The notes under the pieces were generated by a model. It was not told the DNA's origin, did not search any database, and saw only the letters and a list, made by a program, of their open reading frames with translations. From an uncultured Paracoccaceae bacterium (lineage in GTDB: Bacteria; Pseudomonadota; Alphaproteobacteria; Rhodobacterales; Rhodobacteraceae), in the NCBI GenBank assembly GCA_937872465.1, contig CALMSR010000014.1:1-64000 (forward strand): 64,000 nt of DNA. The letters run 5' to 3'. The translations under genes and the position numbers were made by a program. This document shows positions 25,955 through 34,239 of the stretch, one piece after another (the stretch's first letter is position 1; each line of letters begins with the position of its first letter).

Positions 25955-26545
25955 ATGGCCCCCGCCGAGACGGATATCGCCGCCTATCTCGCCTTCTTCC
26001 GTAGCGCGGAGGCGCTGAAGGACACGCTGCGCAATTCCTGGACCGCGACCGGGCGGCGCGAGAGCACCGCCGAGCACAGCTGGCGCCTCGCCCTGATGGC
26101 CATCGCCCTCGAGGAGGCGCTGCCGGGCATCGACCACGCCCGCCTCCTGCGCATGCTCGTCCTGCACGACCTCGGCGAGGCGCTGCACGGCGACGTGCCC
26201 GCACCGCTGCAGGGGCCAGACAAGACCGCCGAGGAGCGCGCCGACCTGCAATCGCTGCTCGCGCCCCTGCCCGAGGCCGCCGCGAACCGCCTGCTCGCCC
26301 TCTGGGACGAATACAATTCGCTCGCCACGCCGGAGGCCCGCATCGCCAAGGGGCTCGACCGGCTGGAGACCGTGCTCCAGCATGTCCAGGGCGCGAATCC
26401 GCCGGATTTCGACTATGCCTTCAACCTCGGCTACGGCCGGCGCCACAGCGCCGCGCATCCGCTGATCGAGGCCCTGCGCGCGCCCGTGGACGAAGAGACC
26501 GCGCAACTCGCCGCCCGCAGCACCGCAGAGCGCGATGAGACCTGA
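25955..26545 (+). CDS. HD-domain phosphohydrolase
   Basis: A 196-residue HD-superfamily protein. Metal-ligand motifs are AEHSWRLALMA (His41), LVLHDLGEALHGD (His71, Asp72) and a late Asp in KGLDRLETVLQHVQG. The fold resembles the YfbR/5-prime nucleotidase-like HD group, which act on nucleotides, but the substrate is not evident. ATG 25955 is chosen because similarity begins there. It overlaps the next gene by 11 bases. Confidence 0.82.
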   Translation: MAPAETDIAAYLAFFRSAEALKDTLRNSWTATGRRESTAEHSWRLALMAIALEEALPGIDHARLLRMLVLHDLGEALHGDVPAPLQGPDKTAEERADLQSLLAPLPEAAANRLLALWDEYNSLATPEARIAKGLDRLETVLQHVQGANPPDFDYAFNLGYGRRHSAAHPLIEALRAPVDEETAQLAARSTAERDET

Positions 26546-26957
26546 CCTCGACCGCTTCGTCGCCGCCCAGGATCCTATCTGGCCAGCGGTCGTGGCGGAA
26601 CTCGCCGCCGGGCGCAAGGCGACGCATTGGATGTGGTTCGTCTTTCCCCAGATCGCCGGCCTCGGCCGCAGCGCCACCGCGATCCGCTTCGCGCTGGCGG
26701 ATCTCGGCGAGGCCCGCGCCTATCTGGCGCATCCGGTCCTCGGGCCGCGGCTGCGCGACGCCACCCGGGCGATGCTGCGCCATTCCGGCACGGCGCCGGA
26801 GGCGATCCTCGGCGGCATCGACGCACTGAAGTTCCGCTCCTCCATGACGCTCTTCGCCGCCGCCGACCCGGACGAGCCGCTGTTTCCCGCGGCCCTCACG
26901 GCCTTCTACGGCGGCACACCCGACCCCGCGACGCTGCGGCTCCTCGGCCGGGGCTGA
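26535..26957 (+). CDS. DUF1810 family protein
   Basis: A 140-residue cytoplasmic protein matching DUF1810 (PF08837). It has DLDRFVAAQDP at the start, the hallmark THWMWFVFPQIAGLGRS at about 30-46, LGPRLRDATRAM, and DALKFRSSMTLF near the end. Function is unknown for the family. It begins inside the HD-domain gene (11-base overlap), so the pair is co-translated. Confidence 0.88.
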   Translation: MRPDLDRFVAAQDPIWPAVVAELAAGRKATHWMWFVFPQIAGLGRSATAIRFALADLGEARAYLAHPVLGPRLRDATRAMLRHSGTAPEAILGGIDALKFRSSMTLFAAADPDEPLFPAALTAFYGGTPDPATLRLLGRG

Positions 26958-26971
26958 TAAGGTATCTGGGC

Positions 26972-27020
26972 AACCGATCGGCCAACGGACACCTCGAACC
27001 GGCAACAGCGAGGCATCGCC
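26972..27020 (+). repeat. Dispersed intergenic repeat B, copy 1
   Basis: A 49-bp stretch starting 15 bases after the DUF1810 stop matches 43398-43446 in 38 of 49 positions without gaps, including AACCGATCGG and ACCGGCAACA. Both copies lie directly downstream of a plus-strand gene at almost the same distance. Confidence 0.6.
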
Positions 27021-27086
27021 CTGCGCCGGTTCGTCGGAGGGACGCGCGCGAGCGCGGAGGCCGAGGGTGTTCCAGCTTCGGCGGGT

Positions 27087-27155
27087 AATCCGCGCGCGTC
27101 TGCCTGGCGGGCGCGCTCGTCGCGCCTGCCGGGGGCAGGCAGGCGCGCGCGGATT
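27087..27155. repeat. Large cruciform repeat
   Basis: A 20-bp arm at 27087-27106 (starting AATCCGCGCGCG) pairs with 27136-27155 (ending CGCGCGCGGATT), 19 of 20 positions complementary. The 29 bases between contain a further near-perfect GGCGGGCGCG/CGCGCCTGCC stem. The structure overlaps a second palindrome, CGCGGATTT/AAATCCGCG at 27148-27175, belonging to repeat A. This looks like a BIME/REP-type mosaic. Confidence 0.75.
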
Positions 27156-27219
27156 TGTCACCGGCCAAATCCGCGAAGAGAATGCGGCGCGGCCACGGAA
27201 CTCGACGCCGGCCCGAAGC
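27144..27219 (-). repeat. Dispersed intergenic repeat A, copy 1
   Basis: On the minus strand this 76-bp element matches 33326-33403; the 37-bp core differs at only two positions. The core holds a 9-bp perfect stem (27148-27156 with 27167-27175). Both copies lie 3-prime of a gene read in the same direction. The rest of the gap 27220-27367 shows nothing recognisable. Confidence 0.7.
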
Positions 27220-27367
27220 AATCAGTCGGCAAGTGTATTGAGCGTCAAGAGACGAGCCTGTCTTCGTCGAAGCTCTTGTCCTCGCGGACCAGGACATTGG
27301 CGGTGGTGACACGTCGTCGCTCGATGCGACAATCGCCACGCACCCACCGGCGACCCGCCTCCCGCCC

Positions 27368-27859
27368 TCAGCCCAGGGCGCGGTCGATCTCCGCCAGCGT
27401 CGCCCGCTCGTCCTCGCTCACCCGTTCCCCGCCGATGCCGAGGATCGCCCCCTCGCTGGCGGCCTCCGCCACGCTCTGCGCGATCGCCCGCAGCCAGCCC
27501 TTGTAGCCCGCCGCCGCGGCGGGTGCCCGGGCCTCGACGACCCGGGCGATCTCGGCCAGCGCCGCCACCGCCACATGGGCGACCTCCGCGCGCGGGCGAT
27601 CCTTGATGTCGTCCTGCAAGACCGCACGCGCCGAGGCGCGGCCCTCGGCGGTGTCGTAGGCTCCCGCCACCGCCTCGACCAGGGCATTGGCATCCTCCGT
27701 GCCGCCCGCCTTCTGGATCGCCGCCGCCACCGCGAAGCTCTCGCGGATGGTGCCGATCAGCCCGCTCGGCTCGCCCGCGGTGATCGCCATGCTGGCGAGC
27801 ATCGGCGCCGCGACGACCCGCGCCCATTCCTCGTCGGAAAACGCTGCCCGCAGGTCCAT
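27368..27859 (-). CDS. Conserved hypothetical protein, all-helical
   Basis: A 163-residue acidic, Ala-rich protein, predicted almost entirely helical, with no signal peptide or membrane segment. Notable stretches are MDLRAAFSDEEWARVVAAPMLASMAITAGEPSGLIGT near the start and SVAEAASEGAILGIGGERVSEDERATLAEIDRAL at the end. ATG 27859 has a purine-rich GGGGGCGGA upstream; ATG 27877 would add six residues. It stands alone. I do not recognise a family. Confidence 0.65.
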   Translation of the reverse strand: MDLRAAFSDEEWARVVAAPMLASMAITAGEPSGLIGTIRESFAVAAAIQKAGGTEDANALVEAVAGAYDTAEGRASARAVLQDDIKDRPRAEVAHVAVAALAEIARVVEARAPAAAAGYKGWLRAIAQSVAEAASEGAILGIGGERVSEDERATLAEIDRALG

Positions 27860-27962
27860 CGGTCCGCCCCCATGCAAGAGAATGCCGCCCCGGCAAGCCT
27901 AGCCCCATCGGACGGATCCCGCATTAACACTTTTCTCCCGAAATATCATGGACTTGGATCCT

Positions 27963-28035
27963 GTCCCCATGGGGACGGGACGGGGACGGCCGAATCCGGC
28001 CGGCCCCGGGGCCAATCCCCGGCCCGGATTCGGCC
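27963..28035. repeat. Two palindromes upstream of maf
   Basis: GTCCCCATGGGGAC (27963-27976) is a perfect 14-bp palindrome. It is followed by 12-bp perfect arms GGCCGAATCCGG (27988-27999) and CCGGATTCGGCC (28024-28035). They lie in the 208-bp gap before maf, next to a short AT-rich patch (27922-27950), and may hold the operon promoter or a protein-binding site. Confidence 0.5.
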
Positions 28036-28110
28036 ATCCATGCGCTTGCGCCCCGACCCATTCGGACGCATGAAAGCGCCCGGACATCCGCCCCGGAGAC
28101 GCCCCGCCCG

Positions 28111-28710
28111 ATGCCGATCCCGCTGATCCTCGCCTCGCGCTCGGAAGGCCGCGCGACGCTGCTGCGCCAGGCCGGCGTCCCCTTCGAGACCGTTCCAGCG
28201 GCGCTGGACGAGGCCGCCGTCAAGGCGGCGATGCTGGCCGAGGCCGCGCCCCCGCGCGACGTCGCCGACATGCTCGCCGATCTCAAGGCGCGGCGGGGCG
28301 CCGCCCGGCGCCCCGGCACGCTCGTCCTCGGCGCGGACCAGGTGCTGGTCAGCGCCGGCCGCCTCTACGACAAGCCCCGCAACCTCGGGGAGGCCGCCGA
28401 CCAGCTGCGCCGCCTGCGCGGGGCCACCCATGAACTGCTCGCCGCGGCGGTGGTCTACGAGAACGGCCGCCCGGTCTGGCGCCACATCGGCGGCGCGCGG
28501 CTGACCATGCGCCGCTTCACCGACGCCTTCCTCGAAGGCTATCTCGCCCGGCACGGCGAAAGCCTGCTCGCCACCGTGGGCGCCTACCATCTCGAAGGCG
28601 GCGGGGCGCAGCTCTTCAGCCGGGTCGAGGGCGATTATTTCAGCGTGCTGGGCCTGCCCCTGCTCGAACTGCTCGGCTTCCTGCGCACGCGCGGGGTCTG
28701 CCCGGAATGA
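28111..28710 (+). CDS. Maf-family nucleotide pyrophosphatase
   Basis: A 199-residue Maf/HAM1-like enzyme that hydrolyses non-canonical or modified nucleoside triphosphates. The N-terminal LILASRSEGRATLLRQAGVPFE (SRS at 9-11) and LVLGADQVL (Asp76, Gln77) match the active site; DKPRN and a late HLEGGGAQLFSRVEGDYFSVLGLPLLEL complete the family pattern. The usual SPRR of canonical Maf is SEGR here, common in alphaproteobacteria. It heads the conserved maf-aroE-coaE-dnaQ operon and overlaps aroE by ATGA. Confidence 0.9.
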   Translation: MPIPLILASRSEGRATLLRQAGVPFETVPAALDEAAVKAAMLAEAAPPRDVADMLADLKARRGAARRPGTLVLGADQVLVSAGRLYDKPRNLGEAADQLRRLRGATHELLAAAVVYENGRPVWRHIGGARLTMRRFTDAFLEGYLARHGESLLATVGAYHLEGGGAQLFSRVEGDYFSVLGLPLLELLGFLRTRGVCPE

Positions 28711-29543
28711 GCGCCGCCCCCCCGCCGCTCGCCGCCGTGCTCGGCTGGCCCATCGGCCATTCGCGCTCGCCCGCGCTGCACGGCCACTGGCTCCGCCGCT
28801 ACGGCATCGCCGGCCATTACATCCCCGTCGCCCTCGCCCCGGAGGATCTGGAGGACGGCCTGCACGCGCTCGCCCGCCTCGGCTTCCGCGGCTGCAACGT
28901 CACCCTGCCGCACAAGGAGGCGGCGCTGGCACTGGCCGCCGAGGCGACCGATCTCGCCCGCGAGATCGGCTCGGCCAATACCCTGACCTTCCGCGAGGAC
29001 GGCGGCTTCCTCGCCGACAATACCGACGCCTATGGATTTGTCGCCAACCTGCGGCAATCCGCGCCGCAATGGCGGGCCGATGCCGGTCCGGCGCTGGTGC
29101 TCGGCGCCGGCGGCGCCGCCCGCGCCGTGATCGCGGGCCTGCTCGCCGAGCGGACGCCGGAGATCCGCCTCGCCAACCGCACCCGCGCCCGCGCCGAGGA
29201 CCTGCGCGCGCATTTCGGGCCGCGCCTCAGCCTGGTGGACTGGGAGGCCGCGCCGGAGGCCGCCGCGGGGGCGGCGACCATCGTCAATACCACCTCGCTC
29301 GGCATGGAGGGCCAGCCGCCGCTCGGCTTCGGCTTCCATGCGGCGGCGCCGGCCGCGCTCGCGACCGACATCGTCTACCGGCCCCTCGACACCGCCTTCC
29401 TGATCGACGCGCGCCGCCGCGGCCTGACCACCGTCGACGGCCTCGGCATGCTTCTGCATCAGGCGGTCCCCGGCTTCGAGCGCTGGTTCGGCCGCCGCCC
29501 GGAGGTCGATGCCGAGCTCCGCGCCGCCCTGCTCGACGCATGA
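28707..29543 (+). CDS. aroE: Shikimate dehydrogenase AroE
   Basis: NADP-dependent shikimate 5-dehydrogenase of aromatic amino acid synthesis, 278 residues. Visible motifs: SRSP at 19-22 for shikimate binding, NVTLPHK at 64-70 with catalytic Lys70, NTDAYG at 105-110 with catalytic Asp107, and the nucleotide-binding GAGGAAR at 133-139, then NRTRARAEDL for NADP selectivity. It overlaps maf (ATGA) and coaE (ATGA 29540-29543). Confidence 0.95.
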   Translation: MSAAPPPLAAVLGWPIGHSRSPALHGHWLRRYGIAGHYIPVALAPEDLEDGLHALARLGFRGCNVTLPHKEAALALAAEATDLAREIGSANTLTFREDGGFLADNTDAYGFVANLRQSAPQWRADAGPALVLGAGGAARAVIAGLLAERTPEIRLANRTRARAEDLRAHFGPRLSLVDWEAAPEAAAGAATIVNTTSLGMEGQPPLGFGFHAAAPAALATDIVYRPLDTAFLIDARRRGLTTVDGLGMLLHQAVPGFERWFGRRPEVDAELRAALLDA

Positions 29544-30148
29544 GCCAGGGGCCGTTCCGCCTCGGGCTGACCGGCTCCATCGGCATGGGAAAATCCACCA
29601 CGGCGGGTTTCTTCGCCGAGGCCGGCGTGCCGGTCTGGGATGCCGATGCCGCCGTCCACCGGCTCTATGCGCCGGGCGGCGGCGGTGGCGCGGCACTGGC
29701 GGATCTTGCGCCGCAGGCGATCCGCGAGGGCGCGGTCGACCGCGACGCGCTGCGCGAGGCCATCGCCCGCGACCCCGCCCTGCTGCCGGCCGTCGAGGCA
29801 CGCATCCATCCGCTGGTGGCGGCCGACCGCGCGCGCTTCCTCGCGGCCCATGCGGACGCCGAGCTCGTGCTGCTCGACATCCCACTCCTCTACGAAACCG
29901 GGGCGGAGGCGGGGCTCGATGCCGTGCTCGTGGTGACCGCGCCGCGCGCGGTCCAGCGCGAGCGGGTGCTGGCGCGCCCCGGCATGGACGAGGCCGCGCT
30001 CGCCGCCATCCTCGCCCGGCAGCTGCCCGATGCGGAAAAACGCGCGCGGGCCGATTTCATCCTCGACACCAGCGAGGGGCTTGAGGCCGCCCGCGACCGG
30101 GTCCTATCCTTGATCGCGGAGATCCGGGAGGAGCGGCGCCATGCGTGA
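29540..30148 (+). CDS. coaE: Dephospho-CoA kinase CoaE
   Basis: Final enzyme of coenzyme A synthesis, 202 residues. P-loop GSIGMGKST at 12-20, [12 protein letters not shown] for dephospho-CoA binding, [11 protein letters not shown] and the LID region [12 protein letters not shown] are all present. It overlaps aroE by four bases and dnaQ by eight, within the maf-aroE-coaE-dnaQ operon seen beside the replication origin in Caulobacter and relatives. Confidence 0.95.
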   Translation: MSQGPFRLGLTGSIGMGKSTTAGFFAEAGVPVWDADAAVHRLYAPGGGGGAALADLAPQAIREGAVDRDALREAIARDPALLPAVEARIHPLVAADRARFLAAHADAELVLLDIPLLYETGAEAGLDAVLVVTAPRAVQRERVLARPGMDEAALAAILARQLPDAEKRARADFILDTSEGLEAARDRVLSLIAEIREERRHA

Positions 30149-30830
30149 GATCGTGCTCGACACCGAGACCACCGGCCTCGATCCCGCCGGCGGCGACCGG
30201 ATCGTGGAGATCGGCGGCGTCGAGCTCGTCAACCACATGCCGACGGGGCGCAGCTTCCACGCCTATATCAACCCCGAGCGGGACATGCCGGCCGAGGCCT
30301 TCGCCGTCCACGGGCTGAGCGCGGAATTCCTGTCCGACAAGCCGACGTTCCGCGAGGTCGCGCCGGACTTCCTCGCCTTCGTCGGCGACGCGAAGCTGGT
30401 GATCCACAACGCCAGCTTCGACATGAAGTTCCTCAATGCGGAGCTCGGCTGGATCGCGGCGGAACCCCTGCCCTGGTCGCGGGCCGTGGACACGCTCGAC
30501 ATCGCCCGCCGCCGCTTCCCCGGCGCGCTCAACAATCTCGACGCGCTCTGCCGGCGGTTCGGCGTCGACAATTCCGGGCGCGAGAAGCACGGCGCGCTGC
30601 TCGATTCCGAGCTGCTCGCCGAGGTCTATCTCGAACTGATGGGCGGCCGGCAACCCGACCTCACCCTGACCGTGGTGGCCTCCGGCGACGCGGGCCCGGC
30701 GGTGTCCTCCGACTGGACGCCGCCGCCGCGGGCGCGGCTGCTGCCTCCCCGGATCACGGCCGCCGAAGCCGAGGCCCATGCGGCCTTCGTCGCGACCCTG
30801 GGCGAGAACGCGCTCTGGACGAAGCTCTGA
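30141..30830 (+). CDS. dnaQ: DNA polymerase III epsilon subunit (proofreading exonuclease)
   Basis: A 229-residue DEDDh 3-prime to 5-prime exonuclease. ExoI is [11 protein letters not shown] (Asp7, Glu9), ExoII is [10 protein letters not shown] (Asp94) and ExoIII is [10 protein letters not shown] (His150, Asp155). The C-terminal 50 residues serve to bind the polymerase alpha subunit. It overlaps coaE by eight bases and ends six bases before the convergent secB stop. Confidence 0.95.
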   Translation: MREIVLDTETTGLDPAGGDRIVEIGGVELVNHMPTGRSFHAYINPERDMPAEAFAVHGLSAEFLSDKPTFREVAPDFLAFVGDAKLVIHNASFDMKFLNAELGWIAAEPLPWSRAVDTLDIARRRFPGALNNLDALCRRFGVDNSGREKHGALLDSELLAEVYLELMGGRQPDLTLTVVASGDAGPAVSSDWTPPPRARLLPPRITAAEAEAHAAFVATLGENALWTKL

Positions 30831-30836
30831 GCGCGC

Positions 30837-31325
30837 TCAGGCCTGGGCCGCCGGCGCGGCGGCTTCGCTCTGGCGCCGCGCGATCTCGGCGCGATAGAGG
30901 GAAAGGAAGTCGATCATCTCGAGATTGAGCGGCGGATAGCCGCCGTCCCGGGTCAGATCCCCGACGACCCGCCGCACATAGGGAAAGATCAGCCGCGGGC
31001 ATTCGATCATCAGCAGCGGATGCAGCTGCTCGTCGGGCACGTTCTGGATCACGAAGAGCCCGGCATAATCGAGCTCGAGGATGAAGACCGGGCCCTCGGG
31101 GAGCTTGCTGTCGACCTTGACCTTGAGCGCGACCTCGTAGCGGTCGTCGCCGCGCTTCTGGGCGTCGATGTTGACCCCGACGCGCACCTCCGGCTTGCCT
31201 TCGGAAACCAGCCCCTTCTGGACCGCGATGTTCTCGAAGGAGACGTCGCGGATGTATTGCGTCAGAATCTGCAGCCGGGGCTGCGCCGTTTCCGGCTTCG
31301 GGGCGCCGTTGGTTTCGTCGGCCAT
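30837..31325 (-). CDS. secB: Protein-export chaperone SecB
   Basis: A 162-residue SecB that holds precursors unfolded and hands them to SecA. The core PRLQILTQYIRDVSFEN, LELDYAGLFVIQNVP and IECPRLIFPYVRRVVGDLTRDGGYPPLNLEMIDF is highly conserved. ATG 31325 is chosen because the family starts there; upstream frame adds unsupported residues. The Ala-rich tail is typical of alphaproteobacteria. secA lies 21 kb away in the same window. Confidence 0.95.
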   Translation of the reverse strand: MADETNGAPKPETAQPRLQILTQYIRDVSFENIAVQKGLVSEGKPEVRVGVNIDAQKRGDDRYEVALKVKVDSKLPEGPVFILELDYAGLFVIQNVPDEQLHPLLMIECPRLIFPYVRRVVGDLTRDGGYPPLNLEMIDFLSLYRAEIARRQSEAAAPAAQA

Positions 31326-31410
31326 CGCGTGCAATCCTTGTCCTGATCGTGTCGCGCGGCGGTCTAGCACGGAAGCCGAAGCCCCACAACGCGCCGCCGG
31401 ACCCCGGGCC

Positions 31411-31908
31411 TCAGCCCGGATCGCGGGTCCAGCCCGAACTGCCCCGCCGCTCGGGCGGCAGGTCGTCGAGGATCTCGTATTCGCCCTCGATGGTGTCGCC
31501 GCGTGCCGGCCGCCGGGGGCCGCCCTCGCGCCCGAAGGTCGCGACCCGCACCGTCAGCCGCGAGGCGCCCCAGGCGATCAGCCGCGTCCGCACCGGCGGC
31601 ACCAGGAGCAGCAGGCCCAGCGTGTCGGTGAAGAACCCCGGCGTCAGCAGCAGGATCCCGGCCACCAGGATCAGCGCGCCATGGGCGATCGGCCCGACCG
31701 GATCGCCGCCCCTCTCGAGGCTCTCCTGCAGGCGGGCGAGCGCCTGCATCCCCTGGAGCCGCATCAGCGCGGTTCCCGCCACCGCCGTCAGGACGACGAT
31801 CGCGAGCGTGGGCATCAGCCCGATCGCGCCGCCCACCTTGATGAAGAGCGCGATTTCGAGGATCGGAACCCCGACGAATACCAGGAAGAGCCACATTCTC
31901 GCATCCAT
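31411..31908 (-). CDS. fxsA: FxsA family membrane protein
   Basis: A 165-residue cytoplasmic-membrane protein of the FxsA family. Three spans are visible: MWLFLVFVGVPILEIALFIKVG, IGLMPTLAIVVLTAVAGTAL and the motif GALILVAGILLLTPGFFTDTLGLLLLVPPVR, with a charged cytoplasmic tail. FxsA overproduction relieves F-plasmid exclusion of phage T7 in E. coli; its normal role is unclear. It is divergent from the Tim44-like gene, the usual arrangement in this group. Confidence 0.92.
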   Translation of the reverse strand: MDARMWLFLVFVGVPILEIALFIKVGGAIGLMPTLAIVVLTAVAGTALMRLQGMQALARLQESLERGGDPVGPIAHGALILVAGILLLTPGFFTDTLGLLLLVPPVRTRLIAWGASRLTVRVATFGREGGPRRPARGDTIEGEYEILDDLPPERRGSSGWTRDPG

Positions 31909-32018
31909 CCGCCCATTGGCCGCGCCTCGTCCGATGGACTTGGCGGGACATGACACTTACATAAGGGCAGTGGTTGCGATACGGCAACGCCGCGGGCGCG
32001 AAAGTGAAAGGGTGGCCT

Positions 32019-32684
32019 ATGGCCTCGCAAATGATCCAGATCATCGTCCTGGCGGCAATCGCGCTGTTCCTGATCCTGCGCCTTCGCAACGTGCTCGGCA
32101 CGCGCGAGGGCTTCGAGAAACCGCGCGAACTGCCCGGCGGCTCGGCGTCCAGGCGCCGCGACCACGCCTTCGAGGTGATCGAGGGCGGGTCCGCCGACCC
32201 CGACATCAGCCATTACGTCGAGCCCGACAGCGAGGCCGGCAAGGCGCTGGCGGCGATGAAGGCCGCCGATCCCGACTTCAGCGTCGCCGAATTCGCCCAT
32301 GGTGCGCGCTCCGCCTATGAAATGATCGTGATGGCCTATGAGAACGGCGATCTCGAAACCCTGCGCCGTTTCCTCGCGCCGGAGGTCTTCGAGCCCTTCC
32401 GCGAGGCGATCGAGGCGCGCAACGCCAAGGGCCTGACCGTCGAGGCGAGCTTTGCCGGCATCCGCGAGGTGACGCTCAACGAGGCGCATTTCGACCCCGT
32501 GAGCAACGAGGGCGACATCACCATGCGCTTCGTCGGCGAGCTGACCTCGGTGGTCAAGGACCCCGAGGGCCGCATCGTGGAAGGCGCGCCGAACGAGGTG
32601 AAGCAGCAGCGCGACATCTGGACCTTCACCCGCAACATGAGCTCCGAAGACCCGAACTGGCTCCTGACCGGCACCGGCGGCTGA
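32019..32684 (+). CDS. Tim44/TimA-family inner-membrane protein
   Basis: A 221-residue protein with one N-terminal membrane anchor (IQIIVLAAIALFLILRLRNVLGTREGFEKP) and a C-terminal Tim44-like domain (about 95-220), ending in the hallmark VKQQRDIWTFTRNMSSEDPNWLLTGT. In alphaproteobacteria this protein (TimA) is a homologue of mitochondrial Tim44. ATG 32019 has AAAGGGTGG upstream. A lytic transglycosylase gene often found between this gene and smr in relatives is missing here; smr follows after 24 bases. Confidence 0.9.
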   Translation: MASQMIQIIVLAAIALFLILRLRNVLGTREGFEKPRELPGGSASRRRDHAFEVIEGGSADPDISHYVEPDSEAGKALAAMKAADPDFSVAEFAHGARSAYEMIVMAYENGDLETLRRFLAPEVFEPFREAIEARNAKGLTVEASFAGIREVTLNEAHFDPVSNEGDITMRFVGELTSVVKDPEGRIVEGAPNEVKQQRDIWTFTRNMSSEDPNWLLTGTGG

Positions 32685-32708
32685 TCCCGTCGGGGGAACG
32701 GCCAGCCC

Positions 32709-33299
32709 ATGCCACCCCGCCGCCGTTCGCTCACGCGCGAGGAACGCGCGCTCTGGGAGCGGGTCGTCGCGACCACGGCGGCGCTGCAGGGCGGCGGTGC
32801 GGGGCCGTCCGGCGCCCCCCCGCCCCGGCCGGTCAAGGCTGCGACGCCGTCGACACCGCCGCAGCCGCAGCCCGCGGCGCCGCGGTCGCTGCCGCCGACG
32901 GCCGCGGTCGATCTCTCGCCCGACCCGCATGCGGGTCTTCGCGCCCGTGTGCCGCGCATGGACCGGGGCCGCTACGAGAAGCTGCGCCGCGGCAGGCTCG
33001 AGCCCGAGGCGCGGCTCGACCTGCACGGGATGACCGCCGAACGCGCCCATGCCGCGCTGACGCGCTTCATCCTCTCCGCCCATGCCGAGGGCCTGCGCCT
33101 GGTGCTGGTCATCACCGGAAAGGGACGCGACGGCGCGGAGCATGTCATCGCCCCGCATCGCCACGGCATCCTGCGCCACAGCCTGCCGCACTGGCTCTCC
33201 GCGCCGCCGCTCGCGGGCCGGGTGCTCGACCTCGCGCCCGCCCATCGCAAGCACGGCGGCGGCGGCGCCTATTACGTCTATCTGCGCCGGCAGCGGTAG
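32709..33299 (+). CDS. Smr domain protein
   Basis: A 196-residue protein with a disordered Pro/Ala-rich N-terminus (residues 25-75) and a C-terminal Smr domain with LDLHG at 103-107 and ITGKGRD at 135-141, residues linked to nuclease activity in MutS2-type Smr domains. It lies just after the Tim44-like gene and is convergent with the tungstate-binding protein gene; a repeat element fills the gap. Confidence 0.92.
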   Translation: MPPRRRSLTREERALWERVVATTAALQGGGAGPSGAPPPRPVKAATPSTPPQPQPAAPRSLPPTAAVDLSPDPHAGLRARVPRMDRGRYEKLRRGRLEPEARLDLHGMTAERAHAALTRFILSAHAEGLRLVLVITGKGRDGAEHVIAPHRHGILRHSLPHWLSAPPLAGRVLDLAPAHRKHGGGGAYYVYLRRQR

Positions 33300-33325
33300 G
33301 CCCGTGACACGACCTCCGGGAAATG

Positions 33326-33403
33326 GCTTCGGACCGGCGCCTCTCTTCCCTTGGCGCTGCCGCCTACTCTTCGCGGATTTGGCAGGTGACGAATCCGCGC
33401 GCG
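33326..33403 (+). repeat. Dispersed intergenic repeat A, copy 2
   Basis: This 78-bp element is the second copy of the repeat at 27144-27219. The core contains an 8-bp stem CGCGGATT (33372-33379) with AATCCGCG (33392-33399). It fills the space between convergent smr and tupA and could serve as terminator for either. Confidence 0.7.
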
Positions 33404-33404
33404 C

Positions 33405-34214
33405 TCAGCTGCCCGATGCGTCGGGGAAGAACAGCTGTTGGCCGTCGATCTTGAATTCCGCGATCGCCGCCTGCCCTTCGGGCGAGACCAGCCAGTCGAT
33501 GAAGGCCTGGCCGGCTTCCGCCTTCACGGTGGGATGCTTCTCGGGATTGACCAGGATGACGCCATAGGGGTTGAAGAGCGCGGGATCGCCCTCGAAGACG
33601 ATGTCGAGATCCCCGCGGTTCTGGAAGCTGATCCAGGTGCCGCGGTCGGTCAGGCTGTAGGCGGGGATCTCGGCGGCGACGTTCAGCGTGGCGCCCATGC
33701 CGCTGCCGGTCTCGTGGTACCATTCCCCGCCCGGCGTCACGCCGGCAGCGGCCCAGAGCGCCTTCTCCGCCTGATGGGTTCCGGAATCGTCGCCGCGTGA
33801 CGCGAAGGGCGCCCCGGCGGCGGCGACCGCGGCCAGCGCGGCGGGCGCGTCGGCCGCGGCACGGGCGCCGGCGGGATCCTCCTCGGGGCCGACGAGGACG
33901 AAATCGTTGTACATCACGTCAAAGCGCTGCACGCCCCAGCCCTCGGCGACGAAGGTCTCTTCCGCCGGGCGGGCATGGACGAAGACCACGTCCGCATCCC
34001 CGCGCCGCCCGGTTTCCAGCGCCTGGCCGGTGCCCTGCGCCACCACATGCACCTCGATGCCGGTCTTTTCCGTGAAGATCGGCAGGATATGCCCGAAGAG
34101 CCCGGAATTCTCCGTCGAGGTGGTCGATGCCACGGTGATGAAATCCGCGGCCGCGCCGGGAATGGCGGCGAGCGCGAGCGCGGCGGCGCCGAAGAGAGCG
34201 CGGAATGTCTTCAT
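33405..34214 (-). CDS. tupA: Tungstate ABC transporter substrate-binding protein TupA
   Basis: Periplasmic tungstate-binding protein, 269 residues, with a signal peptide ending GAAAD. The TupA signature TTSTENSGL follows at 31-39 (tungstate-contacting TTST), then VVAQGTGQALETGRRGDADVVFVHA, ASRGDDSGTHQAEKALW and GATLNVAAEIPAYSLTDRGTW. It is the last gene of a permease-ATPase-binding protein operon, 25 bases after tupC. Its stop lies at the edge of repeat A. Confidence 0.92.
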   Translation of the reverse strand: MKTFRALFGAAALALAAIPGAAADFITVASTTSTENSGLFGHILPIFTEKTGIEVHVVAQGTGQALETGRRGDADVVFVHARPAEETFVAEGWGVQRFDVMYNDFVLVGPEEDPAGARAAADAPAALAAVAAAGAPFASRGDDSGTHQAEKALWAAAGVTPGGEWYHETGSGMGATLNVAAEIPAYSLTDRGTWISFQNRGDLDIVFEGDPALFNPYGVILVNPEKHPTVKAEAGQAFIDWLVSPEGQAAIAEFKIDGQQLFFPDASGS

Positions 34215-34239
34215 GTCCTGTCAGGTCCTTCCTTGCTGC

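Noticed and set aside
27902..28110. Possible oriC upstream of maf
   Set aside because: Position is suggestive by Caulobacter synteny, but no DnaA box or GANTC cluster is visible there, unlike 54933-55409.
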